DNA of 64,000 nucleotides from Candidatus Kaiserbacteria bacterium (lineage in GTDB: Bacteria > Patescibacteria > Paceibacteria > UBA9973 > UBA2103). The stretch is taken from positions 111,953-175,952 of the forward strand of contig JACPGH010000005.1 in NCBI GenBank assembly GCA_016182485.1, read 5' to 3'. A program made the position numbers and the translations under genes. Within the stretch, counting starts at the first letter, position 1, and every line of letters starts with the position of its first letter. The notes below the pieces were generated by a model. It worked only from the letters and a program-made list of their open reading frames with translations. It was not told the DNA's origin and ran no database searches. Positions 49,051-56,019 of the stretch are shown piece after piece.

Positions 49051-49544
49051 TGAATGATAATATGAAATACTCTCTCCTTGCGATTTTACTGATTCTCATC
49101 TTTGGCGTTGCCGCTTTTCTCTATCGCGGAAAACTTCCATCCCCTTTCCTTGAGACTTCTGGGCCCGACAGTTTCAGGATAGTTCCTACTGCGGAAAGTT
49201 GGCTGGGAACGTACACTTTTTACGAATTTGCCGAACCGAATCGAGCTTGGACTTACGATTTGAGCGTTAAGCAAGAGGGAAGTGCTATTGTGGCCGATTT
49301 GGATATTGATGGGTTTCAAACTATAATAAGAATCAGAGCGAAGCCGGTAATAAACGCGAATGGCGATCTGGACTTGATTTTTGATTCTTACCGACCGGAG
49401 CACTCTCTCACGCGGTACGCGATTGGCGATCTTCTTTTTACCCTATCCAAACTGGATACCGCCGGAAAATACAGTGTTCGCTGGGGTAAGCTCAAGGCCA
49501 ATATAAAAGCCAGTCATTATGAATTCGCAGGTCCGTTAAAATAG
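49047..49544 (+). CDS. Anchored small beta-rich protein, last array gene
   Basis: The 165 residues share the N-terminal helix type of the array (YSLLAILLILIFGVAAFLYR). A compact beta domain follows (WLGTYTFYEFAEP, YDLSVKQEGSAIVADLDIDG, HYEFAGPL), similar to DUF5991-type domains and to the second domain of members 1 and 3. The function is unknown. The first ATG at 49047 overlaps the previous stop; the ATG at 49062 (MKYSLL) may be the real start. Confidence 0.7.
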   Translation: MMNDNMKYSLLAILLILIFGVAAFLYRGKLPSPFLETSGPDSFRIVPTAESWLGTYTFYEFAEPNRAWTYDLSVKQEGSAIVADLDIDGFQTIIRIRAKPVINANGDLDLIFDSYRPEHSLTRYAIGDLLFTLSKLDTAGKYSVRWGKLKANIKASHYEFAGPLK

Positions 49545-49667
49545 CAATATGCAGGCGCGGTCTGCCGGGAGGACTTTGTTGACAAGCGCGCCGCGGGGAT
49601 GGCGAATTTCTCCTAACTGCAACGCGGCTATTGGCATTGGTGCGGAGGCATGGTAATGTACGCGAGC
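49545..49667. other. Spacer before rplS
   Basis: The GC content rises sharply here, marking the end of the AT-richer array. It contains TTGACA at about 49577 and a TAATGT -10 box at 49654-49659. No gene was seen. Confidence 0.4.
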
Positions 49668-50129
49668 ATGGAAAAGGTCATCACGCCGGTCAACGCCGAA
49701 GGGCGCGCGAAGCTCGGGGTACGGGCTGGCGATACCGTGCGCGTCATCCAGAACATCATCGAGCTCAAGCGCGGCCGCGGTACCGACAAGAAAGAGAAGA
49801 CGACAAAGAGCGCCCGCCAGCAAGTTTTCGAAGGGCTAGTGCTCGCCGTGAAGCACGGTACAGAGGCTGGAGCCACCTTTACAGTCCGTGCGGTTCTCTC
49901 GGGCAATATAGGCGTCGAGAAGACCTTCCCGCTCTATTCTCCCGCCATCGCCTCGATCGAGATCGTGAAGCGCTCGGACGTCCGCCGCGCCAAGCTCTAT
50001 TTCATCCGCAATAAGGCGACAAAGGAGGTGCGCCGCCAGCTGCGCAATGCGCGGCTCATGCATCTCGAGAGTGACGAGTCAGTCGCTCCGGCTGAGGCGG
50101 TTTCTCCGGAGGCCGAAGTTGCGGCGTAG
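49668..50129 (+). CDS. rplS: 50S ribosomal protein bL19
   Basis: The 153 residues have the bL19 core: GVRAGDTVRVIQNIIE, QVFEGLVLAVKHGTEAGATF, TVRAVLSGNIGVEKTFPLYS and VRRAKLYFIRNKATKEVR, with an acidic tail. TAATGT at 49654-49659 is 8 bases before ATG 49668 (MEKVITPVN). That is why I prefer this start to ATG 49650, which would place the -10 box inside the gene. Confidence 0.94.
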   Translation: MEKVITPVNAEGRAKLGVRAGDTVRVIQNIIELKRGRGTDKKEKTTKSARQQVFEGLVLAVKHGTEAGATFTVRAVLSGNIGVEKTFPLYSPAIASIEIVKRSDVRRAKLYFIRNKATKEVRRQLRNARLMHLESDESVAPAEAVSPEAEVAA

Positions 50130-50185
50130 CGCCGCGTTTGTCCACATCTGCGGGTATTTTCTCAAAAGTAAACTGGTAGACGCAA

Positions 50186-50191
50186 TATACT
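50186..50191 (+). promoter_or_regulatory. TATACT -10 box of the endonuclease gene
   Basis: TATACT lies 6 bases before the ATG at 50198, so this mobile gene uses the host's leaderless arrangement. Confidence 0.6.
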
Positions 50192-50197
50192 TGAGCG

Positions 50198-50866
50198 ATG
50201 GGTAAACGTGGGCCGAAGCCAAAAAGGGGGGAAGTGGTATGGTCACCGGAGCTGGCATATGCAGTTGGACTTATTGCAACGGACGGCAGTCTTTCTAAAA
50301 CAGGGCGCCATATCAATCTTACGTCGAAGGATCGTTCTCAATTAAAGACGTTTTTGAGGTGTATTGATAGAGAAAAAGTACGCATTACTAAAAAACGAGG
50401 TTTTTATCGCAAATGGATTACTCATGTTCAAGTAGGCGATGTTGTTCTCTACCGTTTTTTGCTCTCAATCGGGCTCGCACCGAACAAAACAAAAACAATC
50501 GGAATTCTTGATGTTCCAGATAGATATATTTTTGATTTCTTACGCGGACACCACGATGGAGACGGGTGTTTTTATAGTTATTTTGATCCGCGATGGAAGA
50601 AGAGCTTCGTATTTTATCTAGTGTTTGTTTCCGCCAGTGCGAACCATATATACTGGATACGCCAATTATTAGAGCGATTGCTCGGCGTAAGAGGGCACAT
50701 TACAACTGCGAAAAGCAATTGCGTTCTCCAGTTAAAATATGGGAAACGAGAAGCGCTTCAGATTCTTAAGAAGTTATATGCTGATTCTAAAGCGCCTTGT
50801 CTTGCTAGAAAGAGATTGAAAATAGAGCGCGCATTACGTATAGTAGGAGAATCGTTACCAAACTGA
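50198..50866 (+). CDS. LAGLIDADG-type homing endonuclease, next to tRNA-Leu
   Basis: The 222 residues have two motifs: LAYAVGLIATDGSLSKTGRH and IFDFLRGHHDGDGCFYSYFD. It is clearly homologous to the protein at 38484 (for example INLTSKDRSQLK and LQLKYGKREALQ), but without its tRNA-encoded tail. It ends 19 bases before tRNA-Leu (GAG) on the same strand. The second motif has HHDGDG in place of YFDGDG, keeping the acidic residue. A basic N-terminus (MGKRGPKPKRGEVVW) may add DNA contacts. Confidence 0.85.
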   Translation: MGKRGPKPKRGEVVWSPELAYAVGLIATDGSLSKTGRHINLTSKDRSQLKTFLRCIDREKVRITKKRGFYRKWITHVQVGDVVLYRFLLSIGLAPNKTKTIGILDVPDRYIFDFLRGHHDGDGCFYSYFDPRWKKSFVFYLVFVSASANHIYWIRQLLERLLGVRGHITTAKSNCVLQLKYGKREALQILKKLYADSKAPCLARKRLKIERALRIVGESLPN

Positions 50867-50885
50867 CGATGTATCGATAAATAAT

Positions 50886-50969
50886 GCCCGGGTGTTGAAA
50901 TCGGTAGACATTACGCCTTGAGGTGGCGTAGCCCGAAAGGGCGTGGAGGTTCGAGTCCTCTCCCGGGCA
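50886..50969 (+). tRNA. tRNA-Leu (GAG)
   Basis: This class II tRNA has acceptor GCCCGGG, anticodon stem ACGCC/GGCGT with loop TTGAGGT (GAG), variable arm AGCCCGAAAGGGCGT, and T loop GGTTCGAGTCC. It is intact, without an intron. CCA is not encoded. Confidence 0.95.
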
Positions 50970-50970
50970 C

Positions 50971-50999
50971 TTGCATTTTTTGGATAGGTATGGCATAAT
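50971..50999 (+). promoter_or_regulatory. Promoter of the small membrane protein gene at 51057
   Basis: TTGCAT (50971-50976) and CATAAT (50994-50999) are spaced by 17 bases. A leader of about 50 bases with AAAGGAG follows. Confidence 0.5.
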
Positions 51000-51056
51000 G
51001 GTTTTCGGATAGTCCCGGAGGCCCGGTAGGCGGGGCAGGGGCAAAGGAGATCTCGA

Positions 51057-51314
51057 ATGATCGAGTTCGAAAATGTCGCCACGCTCGTCGTCATGCTGCT
51101 CATTCTCGCGGTGCCGGCGTTTGCGGTGGCAGCAGGAATCGGCGCGTACCGGCTCTCCTGCTGGCTCGCGGATCGCAACCCGATCCGCGTCGAGAACGAG
51201 ATCCATCAGCGGGCGCGGCTCGTGAGCCGCGAGAAGAACGGGATGGGGCCGAGGAACGGCCCCACCGTCTCAGTGTGTGTGGGCCAGCCGAAGGGCGGCG
51301 CCGAGCGCTGGTAG
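51057..51314 (+). CDS. Small single-helix membrane protein
   Basis: Unrecognised, 85 residues. One membrane helix near the start (LVVMLLILAVPAFAVAAGIG) is followed by a basic cytoplasmic or extracellular tail. AAAGGAG lies 8 bases before the ATG, and a textbook terminator follows at 51338. It is another self-contained SD-led unit. Confidence 0.65.
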   Translation: MIEFENVATLVVMLLILAVPAFAVAAGIGAYRLSCWLADRNPIRVENEIHQRARLVSREKNGMGPRNGPTVSVCVGQPKGGAERW

Positions 51315-51337
51315 TAACAGCGCGCCGCGCAGGCGCA

Positions 51338-51377
51338 AAACGGCGGCATCCGCGAGGATGCCGCCGTTTCTCTTTTT
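51338..51377 (+). terminator. Intrinsic terminator
   Basis: AAACGGCGGCATCC (51338-51351) and GGATGCCGCCGTTT (51356-51369) are perfect 14-base arms with a GCGA tetraloop. CTCTTTTT follows. Confidence 0.92.
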
Positions 51378-51418
51378 GTGGTATAAAAATCTCACGTTCG
51401 CAGTCAGCGAACAAGTAT

Positions 51419-51490
51419 GGTGGCTATGGTGTAGCGGTAACACAGCAGCTTGTGGAGCTGTTTTCTCCGGTTCGAATCCGGATAGCCACC
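51419..51490 (+). tRNA. tRNA-His (GUG)
   Basis: The acceptor is GTGGCTA with an extra G at -1 (51419) opposite C73, the identity mark of tRNA-His. The anticodon loop is TTGTGGA (GTG) and the T loop GGTTCGAATCC. Confidence 0.93.
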
Positions 51491-51522
51491 CAAAGAACGC
51501 CGCGTGATACGATGGGGGCAGC

Positions 51523-52158
51523 ATGAGGAAATTTCTATACGGTCTCGCGCTTGCTGTCGTGATTGTCGCCGTCGGCCTGCTGTATCGGTACGTCGTAGAA
51601 CGCCCTCCCGAACAAGTCGCGTGCCCGCTTGATGCCAAAGTGTGTCCGGACGGCACGGCGGTCGGCCGCACCGGGCTTTCCTGCACCTTCCCGGTCTGTC
51701 CGCCGCCGAACACCTCGCTATCGGATATCGGCGTCGCATTCGCGATCCCCGCAGGCTTTTCTCCCGGAGAAGCGACTGATCCGGCAACGGTCGCCGCGTA
51801 CGACAACTTCGCTTCCTCGACATCCGCGAGCATCGTTATTCGTCGTTACTCGGTCAACGCTTCGAGCACTCCCCTTGACGTCATTCGACAGACGGCGATA
51901 GGGGGAGCCTCCGGAGAGCCGCTTCCGTCCACCGCCTTTTCTTCCGAAGTCATCGGGAACTACCGCTTCACGGTAGCTGCCATCGGGCGATTCGAAGGGG
52001 TCATAGATACGGCTTATTACTTTGCTCGCAATAAAGACGTATTACGCTTCGATGCTATTGACCGCGGCGCAGACTGGACCAACCCCTCACTCGGCGTTTC
52101 CAAACTACCGGCGCATGCGAGCCTTCGCGCTCTCCTTTCGACACTGCAGGCCCGGTAG
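51523..52158 (+). CDS. Membrane-anchored protein with a cysteine-rich neck
   Basis: The 211 residues have an N-terminal helix (FLYGLALAVVIVAVGLLYRY). A short Cys-rich segment (VACPLDAKVCPDGTAVGRTG, then SCTFPVCPPP) follows and recurs in CPR surface proteins. The extracellular domain of about 140 residues is unassigned. TACGAT at 51508-51513 with a 9-base gap suggests a leaderless mRNA. The last codon and stop are formed by the palindrome at 52151. Confidence 0.7.
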   Translation: MRKFLYGLALAVVIVAVGLLYRYVVERPPEQVACPLDAKVCPDGTAVGRTGLSCTFPVCPPPNTSLSDIGVAFAIPAGFSPGEATDPATVAAYDNFASSTSASIVIRRYSVNASSTPLDVIRQTAIGGASGEPLPSTAFSSEVIGNYRFTVAAIGRFEGVIDTAYYFARNKDVLRFDAIDRGADWTNPSLGVSKLPAHASLRALLSTLQAR

Positions 52159-52178
52159 GAAATGCATTTCCTACCGGG
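52151..52178. repeat. Perfect 28-base palindrome at a gene end (copy 3)
   Basis: CCCGGTAGGAAATG is followed directly by CATTTCCTACCGGG. It belongs to the family at 7345 and 7689 but differs at three positions in one arm, each compensated in the other arm. Confidence 0.85.
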
Positions 52179-52243
52179 CAGGGCCAGTGAAATATATAGT
52201 GCTACGATATGAGTATTACCGGTGTTACCCATCATAACCATCT

Positions 52244-53035
52244 ATGTACGAACTATTCGATGCGCGAGGAGTACGGGTCGCCCTTATCGGGACTTTCGTG
52301 ATCCTGGCGCTTTTCCTGCTCGCTCAAACCATAGCCACCGCGAGAACCATCGGCCGCTCCGGCATCCCGGCAACGGATACGATTACCGTCCAAGGACAGG
52401 GGCAGGCCGCTTTGCCGCCGGATGTCGCGCGCGTCTCCTTTACTGTTCAGAATATCGCGGCAACGGTGGCGGCCGCGCAGGAGGCGACGACGAAGCAGGC
52501 TAACGCCGCTCTCGATTTCGTCAAAGGGCAGAATATCCCCGAAAAAGACGTAAAGACTCTTTCCTACGACATTTCGCCGCAGTACTCGTACCCGAATCCC
52601 TGCGTCCCGGGGGCATTCTGTCCTGAATTCAGTCGCGCACCGAAAATAACCGGATACCAGGTATCCCAAACGGTACAAGTCACCATGCGAGATCTGACGA
52701 AGGTCGGCGAGATGCTCTCCGGTCTCGGGAAACTTAACGTCCAGAACGTGAACGGACCGGCCTTCGCGCTCGACGATCCGACTGCCGGTTATGACGCCGC
52801 GCGCGCCGACGCGATTACCAAGGCGAAAGCGCAGGCAGACTTGCTGTCGAGACAGCTCGGCGTACGCCTCGGGAAGATCGTCAATTTTAGCGAGTCTTCG
52901 CGCGGGTATCCGTACCCGGTGGCCTACGGCATGGGCGGCGATATGATGCTTGAATCAAAGGCAGTGCCGCCGGTCGTGCCGACGGGCGAGAATACGTACA
53001 ACGCGTCGGTCTCGATCACCTACGAGATCCGGTAA
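52244..53035 (+). CDS. SIMPL domain protein (DUF541)
   Basis: The 263 residues have a membrane helix (VALIGTFVILALFLLAQTIA) and the SIMPL domain: ITVQGQGQAALPPDVARVSF, KTLSYDISPQYSY, GYQVSQTVQVTMRDLTKVGE, ARADAITKAKAQADLLSRQL and the closing VSITYEI. The family forms oligomeric periplasmic or surface assemblies of unclear role. Anchoring by one helix with the domain outside is expected. Confidence 0.88.
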   Translation: MYELFDARGVRVALIGTFVILALFLLAQTIATARTIGRSGIPATDTITVQGQGQAALPPDVARVSFTVQNIAATVAAAQEATTKQANAALDFVKGQNIPEKDVKTLSYDISPQYSYPNPCVPGAFCPEFSRAPKITGYQVSQTVQVTMRDLTKVGEMLSGLGKLNVQNVNGPAFALDDPTAGYDAARADAITKAKAQADLLSRQLGVRLGKIVNFSESSRGYPYPVAYGMGGDMMLESKAVPPVVPTGENTYNASVSITYEIR

Positions 53036-53134
53036 CAGCTAAAAACAAGGTTCGACCTTAGAGTCCTGAAGGGACGTCTCGATGCCCTGGACCCGTAGTC
53101 CCGAGCGCAAATTTGCTGGACTCGTACACTTCCC

Positions 53135-53162
53135 TTGACAAGGGCCACGCGTAGCTTATAGT
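53135..53162 (+). promoter_or_regulatory. Promoter of the anchored protein gene at 53172
   Basis: TTGACA (53135-53140) and TATAGT (53157-53162) are spaced by 16 bases. The box ends 9 bases before the ATG, so even with a full -35 element the mRNA is nearly leaderless. Confidence 0.65.
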
Positions 53163-53171
53163 CCAAGGGAC

Positions 53172-53834
53172 ATGCCGAACGAGACGTCAAGCAAGGCCTG
53201 GGTGCCGCGAGTATTGATCGCCGTAGCTTGCGTTCTTGTCGGCGTCGGAGTCGTGGTCCTAATCCTTCTCTCTCAGAGATTAGCCTCGCCGGTCCGCACA
53301 GTCGTCCCACTTCCTGCGAACTCAAGAGTATACGAGAACCGTCGGTATGGTTTTTCGGTAGATATCCCACAGGGCTGGACGACTTGCGGTGTCGAGCCGG
53401 CGCACAGCGGCGACCGTGACATTGCAGGACCACTCGCCATCGTGATTCTGGTCCCGAGTAAAGAATGTTTAGGGGGGACATTATCCGATCTGCCCATTAT
53501 GAGCGCCCTGACCATTCATGATGACTCCTATCTACTTGCGACATACCCAACGCTCTCTGCGCTGGAAGAGGGCCTCAGAAGCGTGTTGCCTGGTCAACTA
53601 TTTAGCTACACCTCCCCCCGCTTTGGTCAGGTCGGACTATTTGAAGTTGCAGACGTGACGGCTATAGAACTGAATGGCATGCCTGCGCTCCGTGTGGTGG
53701 CTTATGACCCAATGGGGATCGGTAAATTCGTCAGCACGTATCGCTTCGCTCGCGGAAAACTTCTCAATTACGTCTACTTTGTCGACGGGACAGCGATAGA
53801 AGATCAGATCCTACGAACAATCCGTGATATCTAG
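53172..53834 (+). CDS. Membrane-anchored PsbP-like protein
   Basis: The 220 residues have one helix (VLIAVACVLVGVGVVVLILL). The extracellular domain starts ENRRYGFSVDIPQGWTTCG, the typical first strand of PsbP/DUF1795-like folds, and ends FVSTYRFARGKLLNYVYFVD. It may be distantly related in fold to the module of the array at 42-49.5 kb. Function unknown. Confidence 0.65.
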   Translation: MPNETSSKAWVPRVLIAVACVLVGVGVVVLILLSQRLASPVRTVVPLPANSRVYENRRYGFSVDIPQGWTTCGVEPAHSGDRDIAGPLAIVILVPSKECLGGTLSDLPIMSALTIHDDSYLLATYPTLSALEEGLRSVLPGQLFSYTSPRFGQVGLFEVADVTAIELNGMPALRVVAYDPMGIGKFVSTYRFARGKLLNYVYFVDGTAIEDQILRTIRDI

Positions 53835-53992
53835 AGTGCGGCTCCCGATGTGATGGAGGGACTAGAGGTTCTCCGATCAAAGCGTATGATGCGGATCGCG
53901 CCGTCGAGCTTCACATAGCTGCCTTCGAACTGTTGCAACATAGTGAATAATAAGTCCTGAAACTTTAGGTTCGTGAAGGGCGGTACAAGGCG

Positions 53993-54050
53993 TTGACTTA
54001 GTTACAGAGCTGTACTAGACTTTCTGTATAAAGCCCGCAGGGGCTTTTTT
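53993..54050 (+). promoter_or_regulatory. Promoter and short attenuator-like hairpin before secE
   Basis: TTGACT (53993-53998) and TAGACT (54016-54021) are spaced by 17 bases. Just downstream, AAGCCC (54031-54036) and GGGCTT (54041-54046) form a hairpin with loop GCAG, followed by TTTT. It looks like an early intrinsic terminator that could attenuate the operon. Confidence 0.5.
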
Positions 54051-54066
54051 AAATCGAGAACCCAAC

Positions 54067-54252
54067 ATGACATCGCCATTCACGTATCTCAGAAACGTTC
54101 GCGCGGAGTTCGCCCATATCGTGTGGCCGACTCGCCGCACTGCTGTCGCGCATACGCTCGTCGTGGTCGTCATCGCGATTATCATGGCGCTCCTCATCGG
54201 AGTGCTCGACTATATCTTCGGGACGGCAGTCAATCGCTTCATTATCGGCTAA
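54067..54252 (+). CDS. secE: Preprotein translocase subunit SecE
   Basis: SecE clamps the SecY channel. The 61 residues show the conserved amphipathic helix and hinge (LRNVRAEFAHIVWPTRRTAV) and a single membrane helix (VVVVIAIIMALLIGVLDYIF). It heads the secE-nusG-rplK group as in most bacteria. Confidence 0.93.
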   Translation: MTSPFTYLRNVRAEFAHIVWPTRRTAVAHTLVVVVIAIIMALLIGVLDYIFGTAVNRFIIG

Positions 54253-54266
54253 CTCATTCCTAATTC

Positions 54267-54911
54267 ATGGACGACAATCAGATACAAAACCAAGAGAACG
54301 GCGATGCGGCGTACGAAGAGGAGGGGATGGCGGATATCGCCCCGTCGGTCGAGAAGGAAGTGCGGGATGAGACTGCGCCGCGCGAAGAAGACGCCCGTTG
54401 GTACACCATCCACACGTATGCCGGCTACGAGAACGCGGTCGAGCGCAATCTGAAACAGCGAATCGAGTCGCTCGGCATGGAAGAGAAGATTTTCGATGTA
54501 ATCGTGCCGACCGAGAAGAAGATCCGCGTTAAGAGCGGCAAGCGCATCGTCGAAGAAGAAAAAATCTACCCGGGATATATCCTCGTGCGCATGATCGCCT
54601 CGCCAGAGTCGTGGTTCGTCGTGCGTAATACTCCGCGCGTCACCGGTTTCGTGGGGAGCGGCAACACGCCTGTTCCGATGGAAGACTCGGAAGTAGCCAC
54701 GCTCATGAAGCGCATGTCGGCCGAGGCGCCCAAGCATAAGATCGATCTTATGAAGGATGATCCGGTCGTCATCGCCGACGGGCCGTTCAAGGACCTCGAG
54801 GGCAAGGTGGGTGACATAGACGAGGACCGCGGGAAGGTGAAGGTGATGGTCTCGATGTTCGGCAGAGAAACTCCTGTTGAGCTGGATTTCTTGCAGATTC
54901 GAAAGCTCTAG
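54267..54911 (+). CDS. nusG: Transcription antitermination factor NusG
   Basis: NusG binds RNA polymerase and couples it to Rho or ribosomes. The 214 residues have an acidic N-terminal extension of about 40, the NGN domain (WYTIHTYAGYENAVERNL, YPGYILVRM, FVVRNTPRVTGFVG) and the KOW domain (DDPVVIADGPFKDLEGKVGD). It starts 14 bases after the secE stop codon. Confidence 0.95.
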   Translation: MDDNQIQNQENGDAAYEEEGMADIAPSVEKEVRDETAPREEDARWYTIHTYAGYENAVERNLKQRIESLGMEEKIFDVIVPTEKKIRVKSGKRIVEEEKIYPGYILVRMIASPESWFVVRNTPRVTGFVGSGNTPVPMEDSEVATLMKRMSAEAPKHKIDLMKDDPVVIADGPFKDLEGKVGDIDEDRGKVKVMVSMFGRETPVELDFLQIRKL

Positions 54912-54929
54912 AGTAGAGTCGGATTACCT

Positions 54930-55349
54930 ATGGCTACGGTGGTAAAAAAGATAAAGCTTCAGATTCCCGGCGGCGCGGCGACGCCCGCGCCTCCCGTCGG
55001 CACGGCGCTCGGCCCGGCCGGCGTGAACATCGGCCAGTTCGTAACGCAGTTCAATGAAGCGACCAAGGACAAGCGCGGGACGATCATTCCGATAGAGCTT
55101 TCCGTCTATGACGACCGCTCCTTCACTTTCATAATGAAGAATCCGCCGGCCTCGCGCCTGATCCTCAAAGCGCTTGGAATCGAAAAAGGCTCAGGCAAGG
55201 CGAAGGAATCAAAAGTCGGAACGCTCACCAAGGCGCAGGTCGCGACTATTGTCGAAGAGAAGATGCCGGACCTCTCGGCGAATGATAAGGAAGCAGCTGC
55301 GCGCACGATAGCCGGCACGGCCAGGAGCATGGGGGTCGATGTGAAATAA
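54930..55349 (+). CDS. rplK: 50S ribosomal protein uL11
   Basis: uL11 forms the GTPase-associated stalk base. The 139 residues include KIKLQIPGGAATPAPPVGTA, LGPAGVNIGQFVTQFNEATK, FTFIMKNPPASRLILKALG and ARTIAGTARSMGV. The final codons VDVK and the stop lie in an 18-base sequence repeated at 55419-55436 after a hairpin element. Confidence 0.95.
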   Translation: MATVVKKIKLQIPGGAATPAPPVGTALGPAGVNIGQFVTQFNEATKDKRGTIIPIELSVYDDRSFTFIMKNPPASRLILKALGIEKGSGKAKESKVGTLTKAQVATIVEEKMPDLSANDKEAAARTIAGTARSMGVDVK

Positions 55350-55436
55350 AACATCGACCAGCCGCAGGCCGACGGGCCGAGGCGGGCCCGCGCAAATTTT
55401 CAGCAGAAAATTATGCGTGGGTCGATGTGAAATAAA
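55333..55436 (+). repeat. 18-base direct repeat of the rplK 3' end
   Basis: GGGTCGATGTGAAATAAA occurs at 55333-55350 (end of rplK) and at 55419-55436. An inverted copy of its first part (ACATCGACC) lies at 55351-55359. Confidence 0.9.
55351..55418 (+). mobile_element. Hairpin mini-element, copy B (after rplK)
   Basis: This 68-base insert between the two repeats is homologous to copy A at 39363-39433. It shares AGCCG, CCGAGGCGGG and AAATTTTCAGCAGAAAATTA. Stems are GGCC/GGCC and CGCGCAAATTTTC/GAAAATTATGCGTG, with base changes compensated relative to copy A. The outer ACATCGACC/GGTCGATGT closes it. No protein is encoded. Confidence 0.75.
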
Positions 55437-55539
55437 TTTCATAAGTTTTCAACTTGTCCGCCGCGCGCGCCGCGGGTAGAGTATCAAAGGACCTGATGCT
55501 CATTTCGAGCGCACTAGACCTTTCAAGAAAGGATGACCC

Positions 55540-55905
55540 GTGGGATCGAAATTGGCCATTTCACGCAGTGAGTTTGATCGCGCCGTCATGCGCGGCGAAT
55601 TCAGTACCGAGGCGGAGGGCGCGGAGCGGCAGGCCGGAGCGGTCCTCGTGCAGCACGGGGTCGTACTCCTTGCTGCCAATGCCAGCCACCCGATCGGAGA
55701 AGTCATTAACTCGATCCTGCATCGGCCGGGATTCGAGATTCAAGAATGCGATCTATACGCGAGAGTCTTTCCGTGCTGCCGACTGTGCGCCGAACTGGTG
55801 AGGGCGGCTTCTCCGCGGCGCGTCTTTTTTGCGCATGGAATCGCCACAGAGGCCCAGATGCACGAGTTCGAAGCGCATGGCGTGGAGCTCATCCGCGTCG
55901 AGTAG
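55540..55905 (+). CDS. Cytidine/deoxycytidylate deaminase-like protein lacking the HAE motif
   Basis: The 121 residues align with the C-terminal half of the gene at 57360: SRSEFDRAVM, RQAGAVLVQHGVVLLAA, ECDLYARVFPCCRLCAELV and EAHGVELIRVE. The PCxxC zinc pair is present (PCCRLC), but the HAE segment with the zinc ligand and catalytic Glu is missing. It may be inactive or a partner subunit. The start is GTG with AAAGGA 6 bases upstream. A hairpin at 55919 ends the unit. Confidence 0.72.
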   Translation: MGSKLAISRSEFDRAVMRGEFSTEAEGAERQAGAVLVQHGVVLLAANASHPIGEVINSILHRPGFEIQECDLYARVFPCCRLCAELVRAASPRRVFFAHGIATEAQMHEFEAHGVELIRVE

Positions 55906-55918
55906 CGCCCATTTACCT

Positions 55919-55949
55919 CAGCCCCTGGCCGCCATGCGGTCGGGGGCTG
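55919..55949 (+). terminator. Hairpin terminator after the deaminase-like gene
   Basis: CAGCCCC (55919-55925) and GGGGCTG (55943-55949) enclose an inner CCGC/GCGG stem. CACATTTT follows. Confidence 0.75.
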
Positions 55950-55989
55950 CACATTTTAATGGATCTTTGCCATACGGATAAAAACAGCG

Positions 55990-56013
55990 GCGGCGTCCCG
56001 AGAGGGACGCCGC
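55990..56013 (-). terminator. Hairpin terminator of the dihydrofolate reductase gene
   Basis: GCGGCGTCCC (55990-55999) and GGGACGCCGC (56004-56013) are perfect 10-base arms with a GAGA tetraloop. On the minus strand TGTTTTTATCC follows. Confidence 0.85.
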
Positions 56014-56019
56014 GTGCGT

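Noticed and set aside
53041..53130. Structured RNA gene such as SRP or 6S RNA
   Set aside because: None of the conserved SRP tetraloop or tmRNA features could be found, and no convincing long-range pairing was seen.
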